A stretch of DNA of 64,000 nt from Sphingomonas sp. IC-56 (GCF_021043375.1 NZ_JAJNDV010000005.1:62001-126000), one strand, 5' to 3'. Counted from the stretch's first letter, positions 33,178-42,961 are shown. Numbers and translations: made by a program. Notes: generated by a model from the letters alone, not told the origin.

Positions 33178-33933
33178 ATGACGACGATCTGGTTGGTGGT
33201 GGTGCTGGTGGGGCTGTTCGTGTGGGTTCGCCGCGACCAGCTTCAATATGCCCGGTTCAAGCAGCTTGAAGACGGGCCCGAGCGTGCCCGCTGGTTCTGG
33301 CGCTGGACCGCGCAAAGCTTCGTGATCCTGGCAGGCGGCGCCGCCGTCACGCTCGCCCTGCTGGGCCGCTGGGACGCCGTGCTGGGGATACCCGCCGAGT
33401 TCCAGGCGGTGGCTGCCTGGTTCCAGCCGGGTGAAGCGGCGCGCCAAGCATCGGACGATTACATGCTCGGCATCGCGATCGGCCTCGGCGTCGGCATCGC
33501 CATCGCGGTGGCACTGAAACTCCGCCGCATGCGAAAGCTGTTCACCCCCACCGTCGGCGATATCGAACCGCTGATGACCCGCAACGCCGCCGAAGCCCGC
33601 GCGGCGCTGGTGCTCAGCATCAATGCGGGCTTCAGCGAGGAACTGTTCTTCCGCCTCGCTTTGCCGCTGCTGATCGCCGACGTCACTGGCTCGGTGCCCT
33701 TCGCCTTGGTCGCCTCGCTCGTGATCTTCGGCCTGGCCCATGCCTATCAGGGGTGGAAGGGCATTCTCGGCACCGCGTTCGTCGGCGCCTGGCTTGCTCT
33801 GGTATATTTCAAAAGCGGCTCGCTGCTCCGCCCGATGGCAATGCACGCGATCATCGACGTGATTGCCTTGATCGTACGCCCATCGATCGCCCGCTGGTTC
33901 GCCGCCCGCCAGCTGCGCGCCGCCACGGTCTGA
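33178..33933 (+). CDS. CPBP-family intramembrane metalloprotease-like protein, 251 aa
   Basis: CAAX-processing/bacteriocin-processing type membrane protein. Motif 1 SEELFFR (Glu154, Glu155, Arg159), motif 2 FGLAHAYQG (His188) and motif 3 HAIIDV (His223, Asp227) form the expected catalytic site. At least six hydrophobic segments. Start ATG at 33178 with GGAGGA upstream. It diverges from the regulator operon, and so is probably a regulated target. Substrate unknown. Confidence 0.9.
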   Translation: MTTIWLVVVLVGLFVWVRRDQLQYARFKQLEDGPERARWFWRWTAQSFVILAGGAAVTLALLGRWDAVLGIPAEFQAVAAWFQPGEAARQASDDYMLGIAIGLGVGIAIAVALKLRRMRKLFTPTVGDIEPLMTRNAAEARAALVLSINAGFSEELFFRLALPLLIADVTGSVPFALVASLVIFGLAHAYQGWKGILGTAFVGAWLALVYFKSGSLLRPMAMHAIIDVIALIVRPSIARWFAARQLRAATV

Positions 33934-33936
33934 GGC

Positions 33937-34290
33937 TTAGTTGAGGCCCCGCGTCCTGCGCGCCGCCACTTGGGCGCGCAGGATTTCGGTACGCACCTGC
34001 AGCTCCGCCGCCTCGGAATCCGACAGCCCGCCGCGCGCGAACCGCGCCTCCAGCCGCCCAAGCATCCGTTCGTCGCGGCGCAGCGCCTTCACGTCATGCC
34101 GGCTAAGCTGCCCGGCGGCGCGGCCCTCGCGGCGTTCCTCGCGGAGCTTGCCCAGGTCGCGGGCGACGCGCGACGGCACAGTGCGTGGCGCGGCAGGGAA
34201 GGGGCTGGGATCATAGCCGCCCCAGGTCTGGGCGGCGGCGGGTGCGCTCCAGCATCCGCACACCAGCAAGCCAAGGGCAACAAGGCGCAT
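33937..34290 (-). CDS. Secreted small helical protein, 117 aa
   Basis: Signal peptide (MRLVALGLLVCGCWSAPAAAQ), then a charged helical domain: GRAAGQLSRHDVKALRRDER, MLGRLEARFARGGLSDSEAA, ELQVRTEILRAQVAARR. It aligns by pattern with the mature part of the protein encoded at 34486 (G.L.R.E/D..LR.E.R.L.RLEAQ/RY/F.R...GL...E), so the two are paralogues. Function unknown, likely periplasmic. Confidence 0.78.
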   Translation of the reverse strand: MRLVALGLLVCGCWSAPAAAQTWGGYDPSPFPAAPRTVPSRVARDLGKLREERREGRAAGQLSRHDVKALRRDERMLGRLEARFARGGLSDSEAAELQVRTEILRAQVAARRTRGLN

Positions 34291-34485
34291 CGACCATCTC
34301 CCTTCAACGGATCATCGCATCGCATGCTGCGCGCGCTCAGCCAAACGGCGGATGAACGGTCCCGCCGCCGATGCGACAAACTGCGACACAAAACGGCGAA
34401 TGGCGGGACACATCCGACACAGCTGCGTTCCATATCACCCTCAGACCGCAGCAACGGTCCGGTTTTCAAAGAGGAGCGTTTTCAA

Positions 34486-34848
34486 GTGAACAAGTTCGCA
34501 CTCATGCTCGCAGGCCTCGGCATCGCCGCCGCCACCGTTCCCGCCACTGCCATGGCAGCGCCCGCTCCGGGCTACGCACAGGCTGGCTGGCAGAACATCA
34601 ACGCACGCCAGGCGCGGCTTGAATCGCGCATCAACCAGGGCATCCGCTCGGGCGCGCTCAACCGCAACGAAGCCACGCGCCTGCGCAACGAGTTCCGCGC
34701 CCTGTCGCGCCTTGAGGCCCAGTATCGCCGCTCGCGCCCGGGTCTGACGCTCAACGAGCGCCGCGACCTCGACCGCCGCTTCGATGCGCTCTCGGCCCGC
34801 ATCCGCGTCCAGAAGAACGATCGCGATCACCGCGGCCGCCGCTGGTAA
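34486..34848 (+). CDS. Secreted small helical protein, paralogue, 120 aa
   Basis: Start is GTG at 34486, giving MNKFALMLAGLGIAAATVP and a signal peptide; GAGGAG lies nine bases upstream. Mature part: RLESRINQGIRSGALNRNEA, TRLRNEFRALSRLEAQYRRS, GLTLNERRDLDRRFDALSAR. Very Arg-rich, helical. Same pattern as the divergent gene at 33937. Function unknown. Confidence 0.8.
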   Translation: MNKFALMLAGLGIAAATVPATAMAAPAPGYAQAGWQNINARQARLESRINQGIRSGALNRNEATRLRNEFRALSRLEAQYRRSRPGLTLNERRDLDRRFDALSARIRVQKNDRDHRGRRW

Positions 34849-34856
34849 GCCGGTTA

Positions 34857-34887
34857 GCTCCCATCCTCTCGTGCAGAGGGTGGGAGC
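34857..34887. terminator. Bidirectional hairpin terminator
   Basis: GCTCCCATCCTCT / AGAGGGTGGGAGC with a four-base CGTGC loop region, between the convergent genes ending at 34848 and 34894. Confidence 0.75.
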
Positions 34888-34893
34888 ACCCCT

Positions 34894-35913
34894 TCATCGC
34901 AGCGGTTTTCCGCTGTCCTTCCACTTGTCCAGGATCTGCGACTCGCTGTTGTCATAGGCGCCCGACACCGCCCCGCTTTGTGCATAGGCAGGCTGCACCT
35001 GCTCGATCGGCGTCGCAGCAACGGGTTTCGTCAGAACCGCCGCCGTCGGCGTGACATTTGCTGCCACCGGGGCAGCAACCACCTGCGGCAAAGCCGCCAC
35101 CGGTTCCGGCACTGCCACCGGCGCGTGCGGCCCCGGCACCGGCTCACCCCCCCGATAAGCCTGCCCGAATGCGGCCGCCGTGCCCCACCAGCCCTTCCAG
35201 CGATGGAAGAAATGCGCCCCGAAGACCCCCGTCATCACCAGGCTGCGGTTCCACGACGGCGTCACGGCATAGGTATGGTAATGCGTCGCCAGCCCCACCG
35301 GCGCGAAGACGCTTCCGGCCAGCGCCGCCGCCGCCACGCCCTGTGCCCGCATCCATGCTGCGCGCGAGGGCACCCGCGCCATTGCCCCATCGCAGGCAAA
35401 GCTGAACTGGCAGCCGCGCCGCTCGGACCCCTGGAACACCACGCCGCACACGCTCGCCGGGAAGGCGGAGTGCCGCACGCGGTTCAGCACCACCTGCGCC
35501 ACTGCGCGCTGGCCGTTATCCGGCTCGCTCGCCGCTTCGTAATAGATTGCGCTGGTCAGGCATTGCAGCGCCCGCGCCCGATCCTGCGCAGTACCGGCCA
35601 GGCGAAAGGGCTGGGCAGGGCGCACCGATCCGTCACTCGCCGCATCGAGCGAAGCCGCTACCGGCACCGCGGGCAGCGCGATCGTGCCCGTAGTACCCGC
35701 CGCCACTGCCGCATCGTCATCGACAGCATGGTACAAAGCCGCGCCCGGGAAATGGTCCTCGGCCTCATAGCCGCTCACGGGCGTCTGGGCGGCAATCGCG
35801 CCAACCTCGGGTGATTGCAGCGCCTGCGCGGAAAAGCCGGCGCCGACCGCCGACACCAGCAGCCCCGCCGCCAGCCCCCGCATCTGCATTCCGCTAAACC
35901 GCCGCCAGGCCAC
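34894..35913 (-). CDS. SleB-type cell-wall hydrolase, 339 aa
   Basis: Exported peptidoglycan lytic enzyme. After a signal-like N-terminus there is a linker, then the hydrolase_2 core CLTSAIYYEAASEPDNGQRA (catalytic Glu in YYEA) and AVAQVVLNRVRHSAFPASVCG, GSERRGCQFSFACDG, GLATHYHTYAVTPSW. A Pro/Ala/Val-rich tail follows (residues about 255-320). The start is GTG at 35913 because a GGGAG site lies nine bases upstream; internal ATGs at 35889 and 35883 also possible. Confidence 0.9.
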   Translation of the reverse strand: MAWRRFSGMQMRGLAAGLLVSAVGAGFSAQALQSPEVGAIAAQTPVSGYEAEDHFPGAALYHAVDDDAAVAAGTTGTIALPAVPVAASLDAASDGSVRPAQPFRLAGTAQDRARALQCLTSAIYYEAASEPDNGQRAVAQVVLNRVRHSAFPASVCGVVFQGSERRGCQFSFACDGAMARVPSRAAWMRAQGVAAAALAGSVFAPVGLATHYHTYAVTPSWNRSLVMTGVFGAHFFHRWKGWWGTAAAFGQAYRGGEPVPGPHAPVAVPEPVAALPQVVAAPVAANVTPTAAVLTKPVAATPIEQVQPAYAQSGAVSGAYDNSESQILDKWKDSGKPLR

Positions 35914-36153
35914 GCCAAAGGTCTCCCACGCACCCCGACTGGTGCGGACGGCAGCCCATATATCCTGCTTTCCTTACCCCTTCGCCCCCCGATTTCTCCA
36001 CGTCCCGCCGCGACACAGCTTATGGTTAAGCTAAGGCTTGGGCGCGCCAGATGCCCACAGGTTTATCCGGCCCGAAAGCGCCTCGGCCCCGTTTACCCTC
36101 TAATATTAGGACCAAGGGGATCCTCCCTTCCGTTGCTTACCAGGAGCGTATTC

Positions 36154-37650
36154 TTGTCCGACCCGATCGCCTCGCGCCTCGCCTTCATGGAATTCGGCGC
36201 CGAGCAACGCGAGACGCTGCGCAGCACCAAGCCTCTCGTGTCCAGCGTCATCGGCAAGGCGCTCGACCGTTTTTATACCCGCGCCGCCGCCACGCCTGAC
36301 ACCGCCGGCTTCTTTGCCGACAGCGCGCACATGGCCCGCGCCAAGGCGGCGCAGGAAAAGCATTGGGTCCACCTCGCCAGCGCCGAGTTCGACCAGAACT
36401 ATTACCAGAGCGTCCGCCGCATCGGCACGACTCATGCCCGCATCGGGCTGGAGCCCCGCTGGTATGTCGGCAGCTATGCCATCGTGCTGGAGCATCTCCT
36501 GCGCGGGGTTCAGTCGCTCACCCCGCTGTGGAAGCGGATCGTCGGCATCTTCCGCCCCGCTGCCGTTGCGGAAGCGAACATCGCCATCGTCAAGGCAGCG
36601 TTGCTCGACATGGAGATCTCGCTCTCCATCTATTTCGAGGAGGCGCAGTCCACCCGAGAACTGGCCGTCGCCCGCATCGACGAAGCGCTGGCCTCGCTCG
36701 CGCAGGGCGACCTGACCGGCGAACTCACCGGCATGCCCGAAGGCTTCGCCGCGGTGGAGCGCAGCTACAACGCCACGCTCGCCAAGATGCGCGGTGCGAT
36801 CGGCGCCATCAACGACGGCGCCTCGCGCATCAATTCCGGCGTGTCGGAAATCGCCCAGGCCTCCGAAGACCTCGCCCGCCGCACGCAGAGCAACGCCGCC
36901 TCGCTGGAGGAGACCACCGCCGCTCTGTCGCAGATGGACGGACGCCTGCGCAACACCGCCACCGCCGCGCAGTCCACCGTCGTCCGCGCGGACCAGGCGA
37001 TCGCAACGGTGGGCGATGGCCGCACCGTCGCCGACTTCGCCGTGCAGGCGATGGGCCGCGTGTCGGAGAGCGCCCGCGGCATCGACAATGTGATCGAAGG
37101 CGTGGACAAGATCGCTTTCCAGACGCGCGTGCTCGCCATGAACGCCGCGGTCGAGGCTGGCCGTGCAGGCGAGGCCGGGCGCGGCTTCGCAGTCGTCGCC
37201 GACCTCGTCTCGGCGCTCGCCATGCGTGCCGAAGAAGAAGCCGGCCGCGCCCGCGAGCAGCTTTCCAGCACACAGGCGGAGATCGAAAGCGCCGTGGGCG
37301 CCGTGCGCAAGGTCGACGAAGCGCTCGGCACCATCTCGGACGATGTGGCGCAGGTCCACGCCCTGCTCGGCGCCATGGCCAACGACAACAGCGCACAGGC
37401 GACCGCGATCACCCAGATTTCCACCGCCGTCGGCACCATGGACCGCGGCACGCAGCAGAACGCGGCGATGGTGGAGGAAACCTCCGCCGCCGCCCGCTCG
37501 CTCACCAGCGAAGTCGACACCCTCGCCGAACTGACCGCGAGCTTCCGCACCCAGGGGGGACAGCGCAAGGCGCCAGCACCGTCTCACCTGGGTCAGCCAA
37601 AGCAGCTCTCCGCCGCTGCAGTGGCCGCGCTAAGGCACCCGCACGCATGA
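36154..37650 (+). CDS. Globin-coupled chemoreceptor (HemAT-like), soluble, 498 aa
   Basis: Oxygen or gas sensor that signals through CheA. N-terminal protoglobin domain (residues about 1-170) with proximal His94 in GTTHARIGLEP. A short HAMP-like link (ELAVARIDEALASLAQGDLTG) then the MCP signalling hairpin NAAVEAGRAGEAGRGFAVVA. No membrane segment. The TTG start at 36154 follows CAGGAG by seven bases; a longer frame upstream overlaps the cell-wall hydrolase. The hairpin tip reads DLVSALAMRAEEEAG, a departure from the usual EVR.LA.RS pattern. Confidence 0.92.
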   Translation: MSDPIASRLAFMEFGAEQRETLRSTKPLVSSVIGKALDRFYTRAAATPDTAGFFADSAHMARAKAAQEKHWVHLASAEFDQNYYQSVRRIGTTHARIGLEPRWYVGSYAIVLEHLLRGVQSLTPLWKRIVGIFRPAAVAEANIAIVKAALLDMEISLSIYFEEAQSTRELAVARIDEALASLAQGDLTGELTGMPEGFAAVERSYNATLAKMRGAIGAINDGASRINSGVSEIAQASEDLARRTQSNAASLEETTAALSQMDGRLRNTATAAQSTVVRADQAIATVGDGRTVADFAVQAMGRVSESARGIDNVIEGVDKIAFQTRVLAMNAAVEAGRAGEAGRGFAVVADLVSALAMRAEEEAGRAREQLSSTQAEIESAVGAVRKVDEALGTISDDVAQVHALLGAMANDNSAQATAITQISTAVGTMDRGTQQNAAMVEETSAAARSLTSEVDTLAELTASFRTQGGQRKAPAPSHLGQPKQLSAAAVAALRHPHA

Positions 37651-37709
37651 CACGCACTCCCGGGTGTCTTGTGCCTAGCTAGGCAGTGAAGAAGACCATC
37701 CCCAAAGCT

Positions 37710-38141
37710 TCAACGCGGTAGCGGGAGGCGCGGCGAGTAATCGGCAAGGTTCATGAACACACTGTCGACCTTCGTCACCAGCTTGCCGCCAGCCTCCGAC
37801 GCGGCCACCACCGCACGCCATTCGGGATCCTCGCCAAAGGCCTTCCAACTCGCGTCCCGCGCCTCCCGGCTGGGGTAAGCCAGCACATAGACCAGCCGGC
37901 CCTCCGGCGCTTCACGGGTCGGCTGCTCATTCCAGTAGGCAACGTTGCGCATGCCATGCTTGGCAAAGAGCTTGAGCGTATACTCGCGGAACCTTGCATT
38001 CAGCGCCGAAAGCTTGCCCGGCGCGGGATAGTAGATGCGCAATTCGTAGACCGCCGATTGCGCGTCGAGCGCCGCCGACTGGACGGCTACAGGGCTCGCT
38101 GTCGCCATCACGACAGAACAGGCGGCGAATACAGGGTGCAT
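37710..38141 (-). CDS. Exported NIPSNAP-family protein, 143 aa
   Basis: Signal peptide then a NIPSNAP fold: VYELRIYYPAPGKLSALNAR, EYTLKLFAKHGMRNVAYW and a strand with RLVYVLAYPSREARDASWKA. ATG at 38141 has GGGAG seven bases upstream. The family is a small ferredoxin-like domain of vague function; export is noteworthy. Convergent with the globin chemoreceptor. Confidence 0.85.
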   Translation of the reverse strand: MHPVFAACSVVMATASPVAVQSAALDAQSAVYELRIYYPAPGKLSALNARFREYTLKLFAKHGMRNVAYWNEQPTREAPEGRLVYVLAYPSREARDASWKAFGEDPEWRAVVAASEAGGKLVTKVDSVFMNLADYSPRLPLPR

Positions 38142-38613
38142 TAGGATCTCCCGAGCGGATGCGAAGACGATCATACGCCTCCGGCAGCTTCAAGTCGAAA
38201 CGCATCGGCTGCCGCCGCAGGGCCTCGGCGTCTACAGCTAACGCCCAGTAGCGGCCGTTCGCGCGCCGCTTGCACGATCCTGGAAGCCGCCGATCATCAA
38301 GGCTGCAAAGCCGGCGCAGTTGCCGTCCGACGATCACTCGTTGACCGTTATTCATGCCGCCTGAGACGGCCTTCAATAGCAGGTCGCACCAGTCGCCTAG
38401 CACCCGGCGTTTTGGTTTCTCGCCGTTTCACCGCCTTAACCTTCCGGCATGCGCACCGCGAGCACGACTTCCATCACAAGATGCATACGATAACCATTTT
38501 TTCGATCCGACCAGAACTAGGTCTCGCAACGTTGCTTCCTATAATGCTCAAGTCGACCGACGATCAGCGCAAACCATTGATGCCGTTCGGTTAGAATAGA
38601 ACATGGAAGCCGT
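38142..38613. other. Gap of 470 bases without a recognised gene
   Basis: Between the NIPSNAP gene and the PAS chemoreceptor, A/T-richer toward its right end. A TATAAT hexamer at 38540-38545 is about 70 bases before the chemoreceptor start but has no convincing -35 partner. The reading frames here (for example the minus strand 37927-38403) have no family resemblance and were not called. No RNA gene recognised. Confidence 0.45.
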
Positions 38614-41076
38614 ATGACCGCTCACACACGCCAGACCCTCGACAAGCCCGCTGCACACGACGCCGATGCCATGCTGCGGCAGCTCGGGCTGATGCTCGAC
38701 CAGTCTCAGGCGGTGATCGAGTTCGCGCCGGACGGTACCGTGCTGCGCGCCAACGACCTGTTCCTCAACCTGATGGGCTATGCGCCCGAGGAAGTGATCG
38801 GCCAGCACCACCGCATCTTCTGCGACACCAGCTTCGCCAACAGCTCCGAATATGAACTGTTCTGGCTCGGCCTGCGCGGCGGCAATGCCAAGGACGGCGA
38901 GTTCAAGCGCGTAGCCCGCGACGGCCGCGAGGTTTGGATCCGCGCTAAGTATTATCCGATGCTCGAAGGCGAGACCGTGGTCCGGATCGTCAAGATCGCC
39001 ATGGACGTGACCGACACCCGCCAGGAAAGCATCCTCCACGAAGGGCTGCTGTCCGCGATCAACCGCGCCCAGGCGGTGATCGAGTTCGACCTTTCCGGCA
39101 AGGTGCTTACTGCGAACGAGAATTTCCTGGCAGTCACCGGCTACGCGCTGAGCGAGATCCAAGGCCAGCACCACCGCATGTTCTGCCCGCCCGATCATGC
39201 GCGCTCGACCGAATATGCCCGCTTCTGGGAGAAGCTGGGCCGCGGCGAATATGAATCGGGCGCGTTCAAGCGCTTGGCCAAGGGCGGCAAGGAAATCTGG
39301 ATCCAGGCCACCTACAACCCGATCTTCGACCTGCGCGGCCGCCCGATCAAGATCGTCAAATACGCGATGGACGTGACCGCCCAGCGGCTTGCCGCTGCGG
39401 AGGCCGAGGGTAAGGTCGAGGCAGTGTCGCGCCAGCACGCGGTTGCGGAGTACGACCTGTCGGGCACGCTGCTGACCGCCAACGACATGTTCTGCGCGAT
39501 GCTGGGCTATCGCCGCGAGGAACTGGTCGGCCTGCCGCACGAGGCGACGACTCATGCCGGCTGCCACATCCACAACGACTATCGCCAGTTCTGGTACAAG
39601 ATGGCGCGCGGCGAGCATGAGGCCAGCGAATTCCGCCGCCAGACCAAGGATGGCCGCGAAGTCTGGGTCTATGCCAGCTTCAACCCGATCCTCGACCTCG
39701 ACGGCAAGCCGTGGAAAGTCGTGGAATACGCCACCGACATGACCGAAGCGAAGCGCCGCAACTTGGAGTTCCAGGGCAAGGTCGACGCGATCAGCCGCGC
39801 ATCTTGCGTGATCGAGACTTCGCTCGACGGCACCGTGCTCTATGCCAACGAAAATTACCTCCAGATGATCGGCTATTCGATCGAGGAGATCCGCGGCAAG
39901 GACCAGCGCATGATGGTCGAGCCGTCGATCGCGCAGAGCGAAGCCTATCGGCAGCGTGCCGAAGGCCTGTCCCAGGGCGAGTTCCTGTCGGGCGAGTTCA
40001 AGCGCATCGCCAAGGGCGGTCGGGAGGTATGGACACGCGCCACGGTCAACCCGATCCTCGACACCTGCGGAAAGCCCTACAAGCTCGTCACTTATGCTCT
40101 CGACATCACCGAAGCCAAGATGAAGTCGATCGAGGTCCAGAACCGCCTCGACGCGATCGAACGCAGCCAGGCCTCGATCGAGTTCGACATGGACGGCAAT
40201 GTGCTCACCGCCAACGGCAACTTCCTTGCGGTCATGGGCTATTCGCTGCGCGAGATCGTCGGGCAGCACCACAGCATGTTCTGCATGCCGGACTATCTCA
40301 AGTCGAAGGACTATGGCGAATTCTGGCGCCGGCTGAACGCCGGCGAAACCCACTCCGGGCGCTTCCACCGGGTGGGCAAATATGGCCGCGACGTGCACAT
40401 CCAGGCGAGCTACAGCCCGGTCTACGATCTGTCCGGCAAGCCGGTGCGCGTGATCAAGCACGCCTATGACATCTCGGCCCAGGTGGAGCTTGAGCACAAT
40501 ATCGCCACCAAGAGCCAGGACATGCAGAGCATGGTCGCGCAGCTGACCAAGTCGATCGCGAGCATTTCCGAAGGTGCGCAGGGTGCCTCGGCACTGGCCC
40601 GCGAAACCGATGGTGCCGCCACCGAGGGAAGCGCCGCGATCAACAATGCGATCGAGTCGATCGAGCTGATCAGCAAGTCGTCGGGACAGATCGCCAAGAT
40701 CGTCGGCGTGATCGGCGAACTCGCCAGCCAGACCAATCTCCTGGCCTTCAACGCCGCGATCGAGGCGGCGCGTGCCGGCGAGCACGGCGTAGGCTTCTCG
40801 GTCGTCGCGGAGGAAGTGCGCAAGCTGGCCGAGCGCAGCGCCGAGGCCGCGACCGACATTTCCCGCTTGATCGAGGAATCGGGCGAGCGCGTCGCGCACG
40901 GCACCGAACGCTCGCAGAGCGCACGGGCTGCATTCGAGGGGATCGTGAAGAGCGTCGAGAAGACCGCGCGATCGATCACGCAGATCGCCGATTCCGCGAA
41001 CACGCAGGAGGATCTAACGCTCAAGGTCGTCGGCATGATCGGCGAACTCGCCTCCTCGACGAAGGCGCACGGATGA
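38614..41076 (+). CDS. Soluble chemoreceptor with five tandem PAS domains, 820 aa
   Basis: Cytoplasmic methyl-accepting-type receptor. Five PAS/PAC units end at about residues 133, 255, 375, 497 and 620 (DVTDTRQ, DVTAQR, DMTEAKR, DITEAK, DISAQ), spaced close to 122 residues, with repeated motifs [16 protein letters not shown] and GQHHSMFC. The MCP hairpin [21 protein letters not shown] ends the chain. No TM segment. Start ATG at 38614. Its last codon overlaps the CheW gene start by four bases. Confidence 0.93.
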   Translation: MTAHTRQTLDKPAAHDADAMLRQLGLMLDQSQAVIEFAPDGTVLRANDLFLNLMGYAPEEVIGQHHRIFCDTSFANSSEYELFWLGLRGGNAKDGEFKRVARDGREVWIRAKYYPMLEGETVVRIVKIAMDVTDTRQESILHEGLLSAINRAQAVIEFDLSGKVLTANENFLAVTGYALSEIQGQHHRMFCPPDHARSTEYARFWEKLGRGEYESGAFKRLAKGGKEIWIQATYNPIFDLRGRPIKIVKYAMDVTAQRLAAAEAEGKVEAVSRQHAVAEYDLSGTLLTANDMFCAMLGYRREELVGLPHEATTHAGCHIHNDYRQFWYKMARGEHEASEFRRQTKDGREVWVYASFNPILDLDGKPWKVVEYATDMTEAKRRNLEFQGKVDAISRASCVIETSLDGTVLYANENYLQMIGYSIEEIRGKDQRMMVEPSIAQSEAYRQRAEGLSQGEFLSGEFKRIAKGGREVWTRATVNPILDTCGKPYKLVTYALDITEAKMKSIEVQNRLDAIERSQASIEFDMDGNVLTANGNFLAVMGYSLREIVGQHHSMFCMPDYLKSKDYGEFWRRLNAGETHSGRFHRVGKYGRDVHIQASYSPVYDLSGKPVRVIKHAYDISAQVELEHNIATKSQDMQSMVAQLTKSIASISEGAQGASALARETDGAATEGSAAINNAIESIELISKSSGQIAKIVGVIGELASQTNLLAFNAAIEAARAGEHGVGFSVVAEEVRKLAERSAEAATDISRLIEESGERVAHGTERSQSARAAFEGIVKSVEKTARSITQIADSANTQEDLTLKVVGMIGELASSTKAHG

Positions 41077-42533
41077 ACGCTCTGGTCGCGCTTTCCGCGG
41101 CAGATGCTGCTGTCCTGCTCGACGATCCCGAGCCGAGGCTGCTCGACGTCGGGCTGATGCGGCTATGCGGGCGCGACTTGGCGGTGCCGGCGGTGAACGT
41201 CCGCGAAGTGGTGCCACTGCCCGAAAAGTTGCAGCCCAGCTTCTCGGGCAGCAACGCTTCGGCCGGATCCATCGTGATCCGTGGCCGGGTGATACCGGTG
41301 CTCGATGTCGCCGCGCGGCTTGGCTTCGAAGCGCGCAGCGGGGAGGACGGCGTGGTGCTGATCCTGCGGCACGATGCCGCGCTGATCGGCATCATCATGG
41401 ACTCGGTCTCGGGTCTTGCCCGCGTCGCGCATGATTCGATCCAGCCGTTTACGGTTTCCGGAGTCGAGGATCACCGCATCGTCTCCAGCAGTTTCCCGCA
41501 CGACGGGGCGCTGGTCGGGCTGCTAGATCCCGCCGCAGTGCTGGCGCTGCCCGGCGTTCCGCATGCACGCGAACATACCGCCGGGTCCGACGCGGGCGGA
41601 GCGGGGGCGCGCAGCGCGGTCGTGCTCGTCACGGTGGCGGGCGCCAATCTCGCACTCGACGCGAAGCGGGTGGTCGCCACGGTACCCAACGCGCTGATCC
41701 GGCCGAGCCCGGCGCCGTCGAGCAAATGGGTCGGCGTGGTCTCCTATCTCGGCCAGGAAGTGCCCGTGGTCGACGATCTCGCGCTGTTCGGTCTGTCCGG
41801 ACGCGCGGAACCCACGTCTAGCGGGGCCGTCATCATTCTGCGCCTGGACGACAAGCAGTTGCTGGGTTTCAAGATCGACCGGGTGGAACGCATCCTGCCG
41901 ATCTGCGAACGCTCGATCCGGCCCTTGCCCGAAGCGCTCGCCAAGCAGCTTACCTTGTTCCGTGGCGCGATCGTCGACCATGAAGGGCGGCAGAACCTGT
42001 TGCTGGACGGCGACGCCCTGGTGCGCAGCGACGCGCTGCGCATGATCGGCGCGCTCAGCCGCGCTCAGGCGGCGCCCGTGCACAGCGCGCTTGCCGATCC
42101 GACGGGGGCGACCGAGGAACGTCAGCCGTTCCTGGTGTTCGTCGCAGGCGAGCGGCGCCGCGCCGCCGCGCTGTCTTCGGTCAAGCAGATCATCCCGTTC
42201 CCGCAGGCGCGCACCGGGCTTAACCGCTCGGGCTCGGCATTGCAGGGCATTACCAGCTATAACGGCGCGCCCCTGCCGTTGTTCGATTTGAGCGGCACGA
42301 TCGCGGACCCCGAAGCGCGCGCCGACGCGGTGGTGCTGGTGGTGGAAAAGGATGGACGCTTCAACGGGCTGGTGGTCGACAGGCTGGAAACGGTCGCGCG
42401 CTCGAAACTGCATCGCAGCCCCAGCAACACGGCGGATGGCTCGCCGACCTTTTTCATCGACGCGAAGATCGGAGGCAAGCAGGAAGCCGTCACCTTGTGC
42501 GACTTAGCCAACGAGGCTGCGCATCTCGCCTGA
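41073..42533 (+). CDS. Triple CheW-domain coupling protein, 486 aa
   Basis: Scaffold linking receptors to CheA. Three CheW-like domains: residues about 25-155 ([35 protein letters not shown]), 180-320 ([31 protein letters not shown]), 350-480 ([32 protein letters not shown]). Translationally coupled to the PAS receptor (ATGA overlap). No CheA, CheY or methylase in the window, so it should feed a kinase elsewhere or this receptor specifically. Confidence 0.92.
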   Translation: MNALVALSAADAAVLLDDPEPRLLDVGLMRLCGRDLAVPAVNVREVVPLPEKLQPSFSGSNASAGSIVIRGRVIPVLDVAARLGFEARSGEDGVVLILRHDAALIGIIMDSVSGLARVAHDSIQPFTVSGVEDHRIVSSSFPHDGALVGLLDPAAVLALPGVPHAREHTAGSDAGGAGARSAVVLVTVAGANLALDAKRVVATVPNALIRPSPAPSSKWVGVVSYLGQEVPVVDDLALFGLSGRAEPTSSGAVIILRLDDKQLLGFKIDRVERILPICERSIRPLPEALAKQLTLFRGAIVDHEGRQNLLLDGDALVRSDALRMIGALSRAQAAPVHSALADPTGATEERQPFLVFVAGERRRAAALSSVKQIIPFPQARTGLNRSGSALQGITSYNGAPLPLFDLSGTIADPEARADAVVLVVEKDGRFNGLVVDRLETVARSKLHRSPSNTADGSPTFFIDAKIGGKQEAVTLCDLANEAAHLA

Positions 42534-42618
42534 TCCGAACGACCTTGATAAGATCATCCTGCGATGGCGAAGTCCGCCGTCTACTGTAGCGCGCTGATGA
42601 TTCAACGCTGAGGCGCAG

Positions 42619-42918
42619 TTGCTCCCTGCGAAGATTGTTTCGCGCGAGAACACGGGTGGCGGGTTCTTCGTGGCCATAGAAGCGCCCGCTGAAGTCGAAC
42701 GGTTTGACACGCGCACCTGCGCCGCTCGGGCAGAGGTTTTGCTCCGCGCCGCAGGGGTCGAATTTGGTCTCGGGGTGGTCCTTCAATGCAAAGACGGGCG
42801 TGTCCCTCTCCTCGAGGGCTACGCTGTGGACGCTGAGGACACGTCTTCGATCAACACTTCGGTTGTGCCGTTTGCCCTCAACCAAGAGCCGGGGCCGCTC
42901 TGCACGAACGGCGGCTAA
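42619..42918 (+). CDS. Possible small protein, degraded or variant, 99 aa
   Basis: TTG start (no ATG available after an in-frame stop at 42598). KIVSRENTGGGFFVAIEAPA and VLQCKDGRVPLLEGYAVD resemble a small conserved protein I recall without name (pattern RE-TGxGFF ... KDGR-xLEGY). The C-terminus (NTSVVPFALNQEPGPLCTN) looks untypical, so the gene may be frayed. No other strand ORF here is more convincing. Confidence 0.3.
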   Translation: MLPAKIVSRENTGGGFFVAIEAPAEVERFDTRTCAARAEVLLRAAGVEFGLGVVLQCKDGRVPLLEGYAVDAEDTSSINTSVVPFALNQEPGPLCTNGG

Positions 42919-42961
42919 CGTTCCCTCGCCGCTCGAAAGCAGACTGACTGCTTCCCACCCA
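42912..42961 (+). repeat. Degenerate direct repeat copy 1
   Basis: CGGCTAACG at the left and GCTTCCCACCCA at the right, separated by 29 bases. The identical two blocks with the identical 29-base gap recur at 43812-43861. Confidence 0.6.

Noticed and set aside
37927..38403. Minus-strand ORF in the gap before the PAS receptor
   Set aside because: Starts outside any ribosome binding site and overlaps the NIPSNAP gene; sequence has no family look.
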